Assembly (NCBI RefSeq): GCF_039872765.1 | Contig: NZ_JBDPZC010000012.1 | Span: 88,769 to 152,768, forward strand | Direction of reading: 5' to 3' | Source of the DNA: Roseateles_B flavus | GTDB taxonomy: Bacteria > Pseudomonadota > Gammaproteobacteria > Burkholderiales > Burkholderiaceae_C | DNA: 64,000 bases | In this document: piece by piece, positions 20,445 to 32,168 of the stretch | Layout: each line of letters begins with the position of its first letter | How positions within the stretch are numbered: the stretch's first letter is position 1 | The notes under the pieces: model-generated | Databases searched by the model: none | Told to the model about the DNA's origin: nothing | Seen by the model: only the letters and a program-made list of their open reading frames with translations | Translations under genes and position numbers: made by a program

Positions 20445-21998
20445 ATGACCCCCCGCCCTGCCACCGTCCCCCCGCGCCGCCACCCACGGATGCGCTGGCA
20501 TGCCGCCCTGCGCGGCACACAGGACCTGCTGCTGCGCAAGGGCATGGCCGTGCTGCTGCTGGCCTGCCTGCTGCTGCAGCTGGGCTGCTTCGTGGGCGGC
20601 CTGCGCGCGCAGGCCCTGGGCGAGCCGGTGCTGGGCTGGGCCATCGCCGGCATGGCGCCCGGACTGCTGGCCGCCGTGCTGGGCCTGCTGATGCTGGCCC
20701 AGGGGCGCCACCAGATCCAGCGCGCCTACGACCAGCTGGAGGAGGCCATCGATGCGCTGCCCGCCAGCGTCGAGATCTTCGATGCCGACGACCGCCTGGT
20801 CGCCTACAACCGCAAGCTGATCGAGATCTACCCGCACATGTGGGGCGCCTTCGACCGCGGCGCCAGCTTCCAGGAGATGGCGCGGGCCTCGGCCTACAGC
20901 GGCGGTGTGCCCGAGGCGCGGGGCCGCGAGGAAGCCTGGCTCGCCGAACGCCTGGCCCAGCGCGGCCAGCAGGTCGAGCCCCTGCTGCAGCGCGTGCATG
21001 ACAACAAGTGGCTGCGCATCCACGAGCAGCGCACGGCCTCGGGCGGCATCGTGGGCGTGCGGCTGGATGTCAGCGACCTGGTCCAGGAGCAGCAGCGTCT
21101 GGCCGCGAGCCAGGCCCATCTGCAGGCCGTGATCCAGGCCGCGCGCAATGCCATCATCACCCTGGACACCGATGGCCACATGCTCGAAGTGAACCCCGCC
21201 TGCGAGGCCCTGTTCGGCTACACGGCCGGCGAGCTGCAGGGCGCGCACCTGGGCATGGTGCTGGACAGCGGCGAGCGCGGCGAGTCCCGCCTGCAGCCCC
21301 AGCTGCTGCTGGGCCGCCAGCACGAGCTCAACGGCCGCCACCGCGGCGGCACCGTCCTCGCCCTGCAGCTCAATGTGGCCGAGGTGAAGACGGCCACCAC
21401 CCATCTCTTCGTCTGCATCATCGCGGACTTCACCGAGCGCAAGCGCCAGGAGCTGCGCCTGCGCCAGGCCAACGAGCTGCTGGCCCGCCAGACCACGACC
21501 GATGGCCTCACCCGCGTCGGCAACCGCCGCCTCTTCGACGAGCTGCTGCGCCAGGCCTGGCAGCGCAGCCAGCAGCAGCAGCAGCCGCTGTCCCTCCTGC
21601 TGCTGGATATCGACCATTTCAAGCAGTACAACGACTGCCACGGCCACGTGGCCGGCGACGACTGCCTGCGCCGCGTGGCCAGCCTGCTGCAGTCCTGCGT
21701 GGCCGAAGCCGTGCTGTGCCGCTACGGCGGCGAGGAGTTCGCGGTGCTGCTGGAGGAGGTGGACGCCAGCGAGGCCCGCCAGGTCGCCCAGCGCTGCCTG
21801 GACAGCCTGCGCCTGGCGGCCATCCCCCACGGCGCCAGCCCCCTGCGCGGCGGCGTGACCCTCAGCATCGGCCACGCCACGCGCGTGGCCCAGGCCGGTG
21901 AGGACGGCGGCCTGCTGGTCGAGCTGGCGGACGCGGCGCTGTATGCGGCCAAGCGCAACGGGCGGGCGCGGCTGGTGAGCGACAGTCGCTGCGCCTGA
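20445..21998 (+). CDS. Membrane-bound PAS-PAS diguanylate cyclase
   Basis: The protein makes the second messenger c-di-GMP from GTP. From ATG 20445 it is 517 residues long. Two membrane segments (GMAVLLLACLLLQLGCFVGG and GWAIAGMAPGLLAAVLGLLM) are followed by two PAS-like sensor domains (ALPASVEIFDADDRLVAYN near residue 100; ARNAIITLDTDGHMLEVNP near residue 225). The C-terminal GGDEF domain carries the active-site sequence RYGGEEFAVL and the substrate motif DIDHFKQYND. The inhibitory RxxD site expected five residues before GGEEF is absent, so product feedback may be missing. The gene stands alone between the dehydrogenase and apt. Confidence 0.93.
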   Translation: MTPRPATVPPRRHPRMRWHAALRGTQDLLLRKGMAVLLLACLLLQLGCFVGGLRAQALGEPVLGWAIAGMAPGLLAAVLGLLMLAQGRHQIQRAYDQLEEAIDALPASVEIFDADDRLVAYNRKLIEIYPHMWGAFDRGASFQEMARASAYSGGVPEARGREEAWLAERLAQRGQQVEPLLQRVHDNKWLRIHEQRTASGGIVGVRLDVSDLVQEQQRLAASQAHLQAVIQAARNAIITLDTDGHMLEVNPACEALFGYTAGELQGAHLGMVLDSGERGESRLQPQLLLGRQHELNGRHRGGTVLALQLNVAEVKTATTHLFVCIIADFTERKRQELRLRQANELLARQTTTDGLTRVGNRRLFDELLRQAWQRSQQQQQPLSLLLLDIDHFKQYNDCHGHVAGDDCLRRVASLLQSCVAEAVLCRYGGEEFAVLLEEVDASEARQVAQRCLDSLRLAAIPHGASPLRGGVTLSIGHATRVAQAGEDGGLLVELADAALYAAKRNGRARLVSDSRCA

Positions 21999-22035
21999 GC
22001 CCGCCGCGCCGGGTGGCGGCGGCACAATCCGGCCC

Positions 22036-22581
22036 ATGAGCCACAGCGACCTCGACTTCATCCGCCAGCAGATCCGCACCGTGCCCGACTGGCCCAGCGC
22101 GGGCGTGCAGTTCCGGGACATCACGCCCCTGCTGTCCAGCCCCAAGGCCTTCCGGGTGCTGATCGACCAGTTCGTGCACCGCTATTTCGATGCCCGCCCC
22201 ACGGCCATCGCCGGCCTGGATGCGCGCGGCTTCATCATCGGCTCGGTGCTGGCCTATGAGCTCAACATCGGCTTCGTGCCCATCCGCAAGAAGGGCAAGC
22301 TGCCCTTCACCACGGTGCAGGAGAGCTACGAGCTGGAGTACGGCAGCGCCACGGTGGAGATCCACACCGATGCCGTGGGCCCGCAGGACCGCGTGGTGCT
22401 GATCGACGACCTCATCGCCACCGGGGGCACCATGCTCGCCGGCCTGCGCCTGCTGCAGCGCCTGGGCGCCGAGGTGATCGAGGGCGCGGCCATCGTGGAC
22501 CTCCCGGAGCTGGGCGGCTCCGACCGCATCCGCGCGGCCGGCCTGCCCCTGCACACGCTGGTGAGCTTCGAGGGGCACTGA
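22036..22581 (+). CDS. apt: Adenine phosphoribosyltransferase
   Basis: Apt salvages adenine by joining it to PRPP to give AMP. The 181-residue protein has the standard size and family marks: PDWPSAGVQFRDITPLL at the N-terminus, GLDARGFIIGSVLAYEL in the middle, and the PRPP-binding loop VVLIDDLIATGGTMLAG near residue 123. It is a single gene 37 bases after the diguanylate cyclase and convergent with the P450 gene, which stops 42 bases away. Nothing unusual was seen. Confidence 0.97.
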   Translation: MSHSDLDFIRQQIRTVPDWPSAGVQFRDITPLLSSPKAFRVLIDQFVHRYFDARPTAIAGLDARGFIIGSVLAYELNIGFVPIRKKGKLPFTTVQESYELEYGSATVEIHTDAVGPQDRVVLIDDLIATGGTMLAGLRLLQRLGAEVIEGAAIVDLPELGGSDRIRAAGLPLHTLVSFEGH

Positions 22582-22623
22582 GCACCCCCGGGCGGCGGCA
22601 CAGCCCTCGGGCCGCGCTCCGGC

Positions 22624-24141
22624 TCAGCCACAGCGGCTGCTGAGCTTCCAGCGCAGGTCCAGGGCGGCGGGCCTCAGCGTCACCTCCAGCACCTCGGCCG
22701 GCAGCGGCGCCTGGCTGGGCAGCAGGTCCAGGGCCGGCGCCAGCAGGGCCAGCAGCGTCTTCATCTGCAGCAGGGCGGCGTAGCGGCCCGGGCAGGTGCG
22801 CGCGCCGGCGCCAAAGGGCATGGACGACGCGCAGGGCGCCTGGCCGTCCACGGCCAGCCAGCGTTCGGGGCGGAAGTCATGGCGGTCCTCGGGGCCCAGC
22901 TTCAGGGCGCTGTAGCGGTTGAGGGTCATCAGGCCAGCGCCCTTGGGCACCAGCACGCCGCCCACCACCTGGTCCTCGGCGGCCTGGAACATCAGCAGGC
23001 TGATCACCGGCTTCAGGCGCTGCGACTCCTGGATCAGGGCTTCGGCGTAGGGCAGGCGGCGCAGGCTGTCGTAGTCGGGTCCGTGGGCGGGACCGTCTGC
23101 GGGGCAGGCCTGGGCGATCTCCGTCTGCAGCTGCTGCCAGGCGCCGGGGTGGCGGCTGGCCAGGGTCATCAGCCAGGCCAGCGAATGGGCGCTCGTGTCC
23201 TCGCCAGCAAAGACCAGCTCGGTGAGCAGGCGCACCAGCTGCTCGTCGGACAGCTCGATGGGCTGCTCGCCCGCCTCAGGCCGGGCCTGGGCGATCAGCA
23301 GGGCGTCCAGCAGGTGGCGTGGCGTGGCCTCGGGCTGGGCGGCGCGGTGGGCTCGGGCTTGCTCGACGATGGGCAGCAAGGCCTGGCGCACGCGCTCGAT
23401 GGCGGCATCGACGGCCCGCTCCGGGGCGGTCTTGAACCAGCGCCACAGGGGCACCGTCGCGTTGATGCGGCGCCAGACCTGGCCGATCAGGAATTCGATG
23501 TCGGCCTGCAGCTGCAGGCTGCCGGCGCCGGGCTGGCCCCGCCCGTCATGGCCGGCGCCCAGGTCCACGCCCATGGCCAGGGCCACACCCACTTCCAGCG
23601 AGAAGCGCGGCAGGTCGCGCGCCAGGTCCGGCTGGTGCCCCTGGCGCAGGGCCGCGACCCAGCGCTCGCGCCAGCGCTGGCCGATGGCCAGCAGGCGCGG
23701 ATGAAAGCCGCGCAGCATCTCGGGCGTGAAGGCCCGCACCGTCAGGCGGCGCAGGGCCTGCCAGCGATCGCCCTCGCTCATGAAGAGGCCGTCCACGCCC
23801 AGTTCCTGGCAGACGCGGCGCGTCGTGGGGCTGCGCAGCACACGCTGGGGGCGCCGCCGCATGACGTCCTGGGCCAGTTGGTGGTCGGCCACGACCAGCA
23901 CGGGGCGCCGGCCCAGCTGGAGGCGGTACAGGGCGCCATGCGTGCCGGCCCAGCACTCCAGCTGCTGCTGCAGACGGCGGCGGTCCAGGATGGGCAGGTG
24001 GCCCAGCAGCGGCCAGCCGGGCGGCCCGCCCAGCTCGCGCAAGGGCTGGGCCGGGCTGCTGAAGGCGGCGGGCCGGGGCAGGCCGAAGTCGGCGGGACCC
24101 GGTCGCGGTCCAGGCTCCGTGGCGTCACGGGTGGGTTTCAT
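22624..24141 (-). CDS. Cytochrome P450
   Basis: A 505-residue haem monooxygenase. The haem-binding loop FGAGARTCPGR with its cysteine lies near residue 445, the I-helix oxygen-activation motif reads VFAGEDTSAHS, and the K-helix ExxR is ESQRL. There is no membrane anchor; the first 60 residues are proline-rich, so it is probably soluble and needs separate redox partners, none of which is adjacent. A good ribosome site (GGGAG) precedes ATG 24141. It is divergent from the dienelactone hydrolase gene, with which it could share regulation. The sequence resembles bacterial P450s related to the CYP3/CYP4 clan, but the substrate is unknown. Confidence 0.93.
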   Translation of the reverse strand: MKPTRDATEPGPRPGPADFGLPRPAAFSSPAQPLRELGGPPGWPLLGHLPILDRRRLQQQLECWAGTHGALYRLQLGRRPVLVVADHQLAQDVMRRRPQRVLRSPTTRRVCQELGVDGLFMSEGDRWQALRRLTVRAFTPEMLRGFHPRLLAIGQRWRERWVAALRQGHQPDLARDLPRFSLEVGVALAMGVDLGAGHDGRGQPGAGSLQLQADIEFLIGQVWRRINATVPLWRWFKTAPERAVDAAIERVRQALLPIVEQARAHRAAQPEATPRHLLDALLIAQARPEAGEQPIELSDEQLVRLLTELVFAGEDTSAHSLAWLMTLASRHPGAWQQLQTEIAQACPADGPAHGPDYDSLRRLPYAEALIQESQRLKPVISLLMFQAAEDQVVGGVLVPKGAGLMTLNRYSALKLGPEDRHDFRPERWLAVDGQAPCASSMPFGAGARTCPGRYAALLQMKTLLALLAPALDLLPSQAPLPAEVLEVTLRPAALDLRWKLSSRCG

Positions 24142-24416
24142 GTCTCACTCCCTCGTTGTGGCGCGATGGTAGTAGCGCTCCGAGGACGTGGCCTGGGGGC
24201 AGACCCTCAGGCTGTGAGCAAATGAAAGGCCCCGTGCGAGCGATGGACCGCTGCGGGATCAGACACGGCGCAGGGCGGGGGTCAGGACTTGCCCAGATCC
24301 GCGGGCGCACAAGGGACCGCGTTTTTCATGCTTGGCGCCTCGGTGCATCGGCCTTACGCTGCCCAGTCTGGGTGACCTGGCCGCCGTGGCGGATCGCCCG
24401 AAGCCAGGAGCCCTGA

Positions 24417-25328
24417 ATGACCGATTCCCGCCATGCCTCTGCACCGCGCCTCAGCGCCGCCGACTTCAGCCCCGACATCCTCCGCCTCTTCGACCGCTAT
24501 GTGCATGGCGACGCCAGCCGCCGCGACTTCCTCGACGCTGCCCAGCGCCTGCTCGGCAGCGCGGCCGCCGCCACGGCCACGCTGGTGGCGCTGAGCCCGC
24601 GCTTTGCCGCGGCCCAGCAGGTGAAGCCGGACGATGCACGCCTGCGCTCGCGCTGGCTCAGCATCGACTCGCCCGCCGGCCATGGCACGGTACGCGGCCT
24701 GCTCGCCGCGCCGGCCCAGGCCAAGGGGCCGCTGCCGGCCGTGCTGGTGGTGCATGAGAACCGCGGGCTGAATCCGCATATCGAGGACATCACGCGCCGT
24801 CTCGCGCTCGAGGGCTTCCTGGCCTACGCTCCGGACGCGCTGCAGAGCCAGGGCGGCTATCCGGGCGACGAGGACCAGGCCCGCGAGCGCTTTGCCAGGC
24901 TGGACCCGGTCAAGGTGCGCGCCGACTTCGTGGCCGCCGCCCAGGCGCTCAAGGCCCTGCCTGAGAGCACGGGCGCGCTGGGTGTGGTGGGCTTCTGCTT
25001 TGGCGGCAGCATCGCCAACTACCTGGCGACCCAACTGCCCGAGCTGCGCGCCGCTGTGCCCTTCTACGGCGGCCAGCCGCCGGTGGAGGACGTGCCCCGC
25101 ATCAAGGCCAGCCTGCTGATCCACTACGCCGGCCAGGATGAACGCATCAACGCCGGCTGGCCGCGCTACGAGGCCGCCTTGAAGGCGGCCGGCGTGCACT
25201 ACGAGGCCCATGTCTACGAAGGCACGCAGCACGGCTTCAACAACGACACCACGCCACGCTTCGACCCCCAGGCCGCTGCGCTGGCCTGGTCGCGGACGCT
25301 GGCGTTCTTCAGGAGCCGGCTGGGCTGA
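24417..25328 (+). CDS. Dienelactone hydrolase family protein with Tat signal
   Basis: An alpha/beta hydrolase of 303 residues. The N-terminal SRRDFLDAAQRLLGSAAAAT near residue 34 matches a twin-arginine export signal, predicting a folded periplasmic enzyme. The nucleophile elbow GFCFGGS has cysteine as in dienelactone hydrolases, and the acid and histidine appear as GQDERI and GTQHGFNND. True DLHs are about 235 residues and cytosolic, so this belongs to the exported YghX-like branch whose substrates are poorly known. It is divergent from the P450 and convergent with czcA. Confidence 0.9.
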   Translation: MTDSRHASAPRLSAADFSPDILRLFDRYVHGDASRRDFLDAAQRLLGSAAAATATLVALSPRFAAAQQVKPDDARLRSRWLSIDSPAGHGTVRGLLAAPAQAKGPLPAVLVVHENRGLNPHIEDITRRLALEGFLAYAPDALQSQGGYPGDEDQARERFARLDPVKVRADFVAAAQALKALPESTGALGVVGFCFGGSIANYLATQLPELRAAVPFYGGQPPVEDVPRIKASLLIHYAGQDERINAGWPRYEAALKAAGVHYEAHVYEGTQHGFNNDTTPRFDPQAAALAWSRTLAFFRSRLG

Positions 25329-25368
25329 AGGCCGACGTGAGGTCGGTCCGCCAGCTCAGTCCCCTGGC

Positions 25369-28521
<3,153 letters not shown>

Positions 28522-28530
28522 GGCAGGCCC

Positions 28531-30123
28531 TCAATGGTCGTGCTCGGCACCGGCCTTGCCGATGTCAGCCTTGATCAGGAAGCTGTTCCGGGCGGCGTAG
28601 GCTTCACCGGCGTTCAGGCCCTTGATCACCTCGACGAAGCGGCCGTCGCTGCGTCCCAGCTCCACCGGCCGCGCCTCGAATTGCTGCCCGTATCGGCCGA
28701 AGACGACCGACCACGCTCTCAGCGTCTGGACCGCGTCCACGGCCACGGCCACGGGCACCTGCGCCTCGTCGCCCTTGAGCGTCACCTGGACTGGCAGGCC
28801 CGGCCGCCACAGGCCCTTGGGATTGGGCAGCACCACACGGGCGACGGCGCTGCGGTTCTGCTCGCCGATCAAGGCGCCCACGTAGCTCAGCCGGCCTTGC
28901 GCCTGGGCCTCGAAGGCCGAGGCTTTGACGAGGGCGCTGGCACCGATGGCCAGCTGGCCGAGGTCCCTGGCCGGAACCGCCAGTTCGACCCACACGCTGG
29001 ACAGGTCCGCGACCTGGAAGATCGGCGCATCCTCCTTCAGGGCCTCGCCGACGCTGATCTTCTTCTCGATGACGACGCCGTCAATGGGCGAGCGGATCTC
29101 CAGCCGCGTCAGCCCTTGCGTCGAGGGTGTCGCTGCAGCACCCAGCGCGGCCAGCTTCTGGCGAGCGCTCTCCGCGGCGATCTCGGCCTCCTGGAAGGCC
29201 TGGCGCGCCTGCAGGTAGTCCTGCTCGGCACTGATCTTGTCCTCAAACAACTTCTTCTCACGTTCGTGGCTGGTGCGTGCCAGCGCCAGGCGCTTCTGTG
29301 CGGCGAGCAGCTCGCCGCGCTGGTCGGCCAGGGCCTGGCTGGAGAGCACGGCCAGCACCTGGCCGCGGCGCACGCGGTCCCCGGCGTTGGCCGCAACCGA
29401 CTCCACCAGGCCTGCCAGGCGCGGGGTCACCAGCACCGTGCGGTCCTGGTTGAGCCTCACCTCGCCCAGCAGCTGCAGCGAGCTCGCGATGCGGGCAGGA
29501 CCTGCGGTCGCGATCTCGATGCCGTTCTGCTTGAGCTGGGTCTCGCTGAGCTGCACCCGACCCTCGACCTGCTCGAAGCCGAAGGCGTAGTCCTTGCCCG
29601 CCGAACGAGCCTGGATGGCCACTTCAAAGGAATGCGGTTCCGCGACGACGCCGACGCCCTTCAGATAGTCCTTCTCGGGCTTGAAACGGAAGGTCTCGGC
29701 TTCCCGGCCCAGGCGCTGCAGCGTCACCGTCACGGTGGCTTGGTGGGGCGCCAGCGGTTTGCCATCCCGGTACAGATAGAGGCGGAACTCCGGCTCGACG
29801 TCGGTCTCGAAGATCGTCAGCTCCAGGCCGAAGCCTTCCTGCGTGAACAGCTTGCCGCCATGCGGACCCGTTTGCGGTGCGGCCTGCGCCGCAGTGGCAT
29901 GGTGTTCCTTGTCTTCATGGCCTGCTTCGTGGGCGTGGCCCTCGCTGCCTTTCCTGCCGTGGTGCTCGTCGTCGGCAGGGGCTGCGCTCTGCGCATGGCC
30001 GTGCTCGTCACCCGCGGGCTTGGCCTTGTCGGTGCGGAGGATGGCGATGCCCAGCACCACCCCCAGGGCCAGCACGATGGCGATGGCCACCGGCGTCTTC
30101 TTGTTCTTGGTCGCTTCCATCAT
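28531..30123 (-). CDS. czcB: CzcB-type periplasmic adaptor with His-rich N-terminus
   Basis: The membrane fusion protein of the metal exporter. From ATG 30123, which overlaps the czcC stop as ATGA, it is 530 residues. It has an N-terminal anchor (VAIAIVLALGVVLGIAIL), then a metal-binding His/Asp/Glu-rich stretch (residues 30-75, with EHHGRKGSEGHAHEAGHEDK), an extra beta domain typical of CzcB, a lipoyl/hairpin region (QKRLALARTSHEREKKLFED) and a His-containing end (AEHDH). The His-rich part fits Zn/Co/Cd or Ni handling. The frame further upstream is not coding-like. Confidence 0.92.
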   Translation of the reverse strand: MMEATKNKKTPVAIAIVLALGVVLGIAILRTDKAKPAGDEHGHAQSAAPADDEHHGRKGSEGHAHEAGHEDKEHHATAAQAAPQTGPHGGKLFTQEGFGLELTIFETDVEPEFRLYLYRDGKPLAPHQATVTVTLQRLGREAETFRFKPEKDYLKGVGVVAEPHSFEVAIQARSAGKDYAFGFEQVEGRVQLSETQLKQNGIEIATAGPARIASSLQLLGEVRLNQDRTVLVTPRLAGLVESVAANAGDRVRRGQVLAVLSSQALADQRGELLAAQKRLALARTSHEREKKLFEDKISAEQDYLQARQAFQEAEIAAESARQKLAALGAAATPSTQGLTRLEIRSPIDGVVIEKKISVGEALKEDAPIFQVADLSSVWVELAVPARDLGQLAIGASALVKASAFEAQAQGRLSYVGALIGEQNRSAVARVVLPNPKGLWRPGLPVQVTLKGDEAQVPVAVAVDAVQTLRAWSVVFGRYGQQFEARPVELGRSDGRFVEVIKGLNAGEAYAARNSFLIKADIGKAGAEHDH

Positions 30124-31460
30124 GGATTCACTCCGGCTTGGGGCTTGAATTCGGGGGGCTGGGGCGGTCGGCCCAGCAGGCGGTCCAGGTCCGCCGCGGC
30201 GCGGAAGGCCTCGGCGCTGTCCCGCCACAGCTGGCGGCGCAGCTGGAACAGCGTGCGCTGGGCGTCGAGCACATCGAGGAAGGCGAACTTGCCGAGCTCG
30301 TAGCCCTTGAGTGCTGCCTCGTAGGCGGTCCGGGCCGTCGGCAGCGCTTCCTGGCGCAGCAGCCGGACCTGCTCCCGGCTCAGCCGGAGCCGCTCCAGGG
30401 CCTGCGCGACCTCGGTCTGCAGGCGCAGCGTCGCAGCACTCAGGGTTTCGCGAGCCTGGTCTTCGCGCCGCAGCGCCTCCAGCAGATTCCCCTGGTTGCT
30501 GTCATGCACCGGCAAGCGGACCGAGAAGCCCACGACCGCCTGCGTCTGCCCCTGCTCGGCATCGCGCTTGGCGCCAAGGGTGAGCGTCAGATCGGGCACG
30601 CGACGGGCGCGCTCTGCCTCGACCAGGGCCTGGCGGCGGGCGATGTCCAGGCGAGCGAGCTGAAGTGCGGGCGCCTCGGCCATCCCTGCTCCGACCTCCT
30701 GTTCGGAGGGCAGCGCCGGCAGCGATTGCGCGTCGCTGCTGGCAGGGCCGATGGACTGCGGTGACTGCCCCCAGAAGGCGGCCAGCCGTTGCCGCGCCAG
30801 CAGTCGCTCGCTCTGCGCCTGGGCCAGCTCCGCGCGTGCGGCGGCCTCGGCGACCTGGGCCCGGGTCTGCTCCAGAGGCGGCACCTTGCCTGCCTGGAGC
30901 CGCTTGGCCGCCGCAGCGGCAGCACTGCTGGCCAGGTCCAGCGAGGATCGGGCCAGCTGCTCCTGCTCCTGCGCAGCCACCAGCTCGAAGTAGGCCGCCG
31001 TCACCTGGGCCCGGACCTCATTGCGCCGCGCCTGCAGCGCCACCGCGGCCTGCGCCCGGACCTGCTCGGCGGCGGCCATGCGGGCCGCGCGCTTGCCGCC
31101 CAACTCGATGGCCTGGGAGAGCTGCAGGGTGGTGGTGCGGGTGGCGCGATCCCTGCCTTCCAGCAGAAGCGCCAGCTCGGGATTGGGCCGCGCGCCGGCC
31201 TGCAGCGCAGCCGCTTCCGTGGCCTGCAGCTCGAGCCGGGCCGAGGCCAGCTCGGGGTTGTGCGCCTCCGCCAGGCGCAGTGCCTCGGCAAGACGCAGGA
31301 CGGGAGCCTCGACGAGACCGGCTGGCGAAGCGGGTGTCAGCGAAGGCGGAGGCGCGGGATCAGGGCTCGCGGCCAGCGAAGAAGCGCCGGACAGGAGCAG
31401 GGCCAGAGCGCCCAGGGGCGCCGGTAGGCATTTCAACAAGCCAGGAACAGGGCTTTGCAT
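30120..31460 (-). CDS. czcC: CzcC-type outer-membrane channel (TolC family)
   Basis: The outer-membrane factor of the metal exporter. The 446 residues begin with a signal peptide (LKCLPAPLGALALLLSGASSLAA). Two similar OEP halves rich in long amphipathic helices follow (RLAEALRLAEAHNPELASAR; LARLDIARRQALVEAERAR), as expected for the trimeric channel tunnel. It starts 115 bases after the small His/Cys-rich gene and overlaps czcB. ATG 31460 is used because it gives a proper signal peptide; the longer frame from 31535 does not. Confidence 0.9.
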   Translation of the reverse strand: MQSPVPGLLKCLPAPLGALALLLSGASSLAASPDPAPPPSLTPASPAGLVEAPVLRLAEALRLAEAHNPELASARLELQATEAAALQAGARPNPELALLLEGRDRATRTTTLQLSQAIELGGKRAARMAAAEQVRAQAAVALQARRNEVRAQVTAAYFELVAAQEQEQLARSSLDLASSAAAAAAKRLQAGKVPPLEQTRAQVAEAAARAELAQAQSERLLARQRLAAFWGQSPQSIGPASSDAQSLPALPSEQEVGAGMAEAPALQLARLDIARRQALVEAERARRVPDLTLTLGAKRDAEQGQTQAVVGFSVRLPVHDSNQGNLLEALRREDQARETLSAATLRLQTEVAQALERLRLSREQVRLLRQEALPTARTAYEAALKGYELGKFAFLDVLDAQRTLFQLRRQLWRDSAEAFRAAADLDRLLGRPPQPPEFKPQAGVNP

Positions 31461-31575
31461 CGAACTCTCCAAGGTTGCAGGACACAACGAGGGACGGTTC
31501 GGCGCGGCCGGTGCCGCCCAGACAGGCGGCACCACGCTGGATCAGCGTGCGAGGGAGGTCAGGCGGCGCGCCGAA

Positions 31576-31929
31576 TCAGGCGCGCAGCCAGTCGGGGCGT
31601 TCGAGCCCTGAGGGGATGTGGGACTTGTGACGCTCGGCGGTGGCCGGCGTGGGCAGGGCCGCAGGGGCCGTCGCCGGCTGGGCCAGGGCCAGGGCCGGCG
31701 TTGCGCAGCCCGCGTGATGGCAATGGCAATGCCCCAGCTCACAGGCATGGGACGCCTCGCCGGGACTGCCCGCATGGGCGGTGTCCCCCATGAGCTGCAT
31801 CGCCACCGGCCCTTCGTCAGCCGGCCCTTGCTTGCCGGCCAGCTCGCCCACGCAGCACAGCGACGCGCCCGCCCAGGACAGCTGGACGGCCACCATGAGG
31901 GTCAGGACCAGGACGAAGAAGCGGCGCAT
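31576..31929 (-). CDS. Small His/Cys-rich exported protein (CzcI-like)
   Basis: A 117-residue protein with a signal peptide (FFVLVLTLMVAVQLSWAGA) and a cluster of candidate metal ligands, ELGHCHCHHAGC near residues 65-75, plus an early CC pair. Small proteins of this type precede czcCBA operons, where CzcI in Cupriavidus is proposed to act in periplasmic metal sensing or control. Position, size and composition support that role, but identity to CzcI is not shown. It is first in the operon, so it may be the most highly expressed member. Confidence 0.75.
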   Translation of the reverse strand: MRRFFVLVLTLMVAVQLSWAGASLCCVGELAGKQGPADEGPVAMQLMGDTAHAGSPGEASHACELGHCHCHHAGCATPALALAQPATAPAALPTPATAERHKSHIPSGLERPDWLRA

Positions 31930-31994
31930 GGGCGGCAGTATATCGATGGCTCAGGGTTTCACCGGGGGCGAGGGCTCGATGGCTGCTGAGTCCC

Positions 31995-32009
31995 GGGGTC
32001 AGGTCTTGC
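31995..32009. repeat. Dispersed motif GGGGTCAGGTCTTGC, copy in czc leader
   Basis: One of several near-identical copies of this 14-15 bp motif in the window. The copies lie on both strands, inside and between genes. This one lies between the czcI-like start and the MFS gene. Confidence 0.7.
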
Positions 32010-32028
32010 GGGCCGGCGCATCGGATCC

Positions 32029-32046
32029 TCAACTGTCGACAGTTGA
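32029..32046. promoter_or_regulatory. Perfect 18-bp palindrome upstream of the czc operon
   Basis: TCAACTGTCGACAGTTGA is a perfect palindrome located 100 bases upstream of the first czc gene, between it and the end of the MFS gene. Its size and symmetry fit an operator for a dimeric regulator; the core resembles GntR-type sites, which is a guess. No matching regulator lies beside it. Confidence 0.45.
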
Positions 32047-32168
32047 AAGCCTGTAGCAGCTCCGGAGTCAAGCGTGAAGCCGCGGACCGGCGGCCGCGCC
32101 CCTGTTTCAGCCGCTGCACCCACAGCTGCCGCGCCCGCGCAGCAGGGCGCTGCGGGCGCGCAGGGCGT

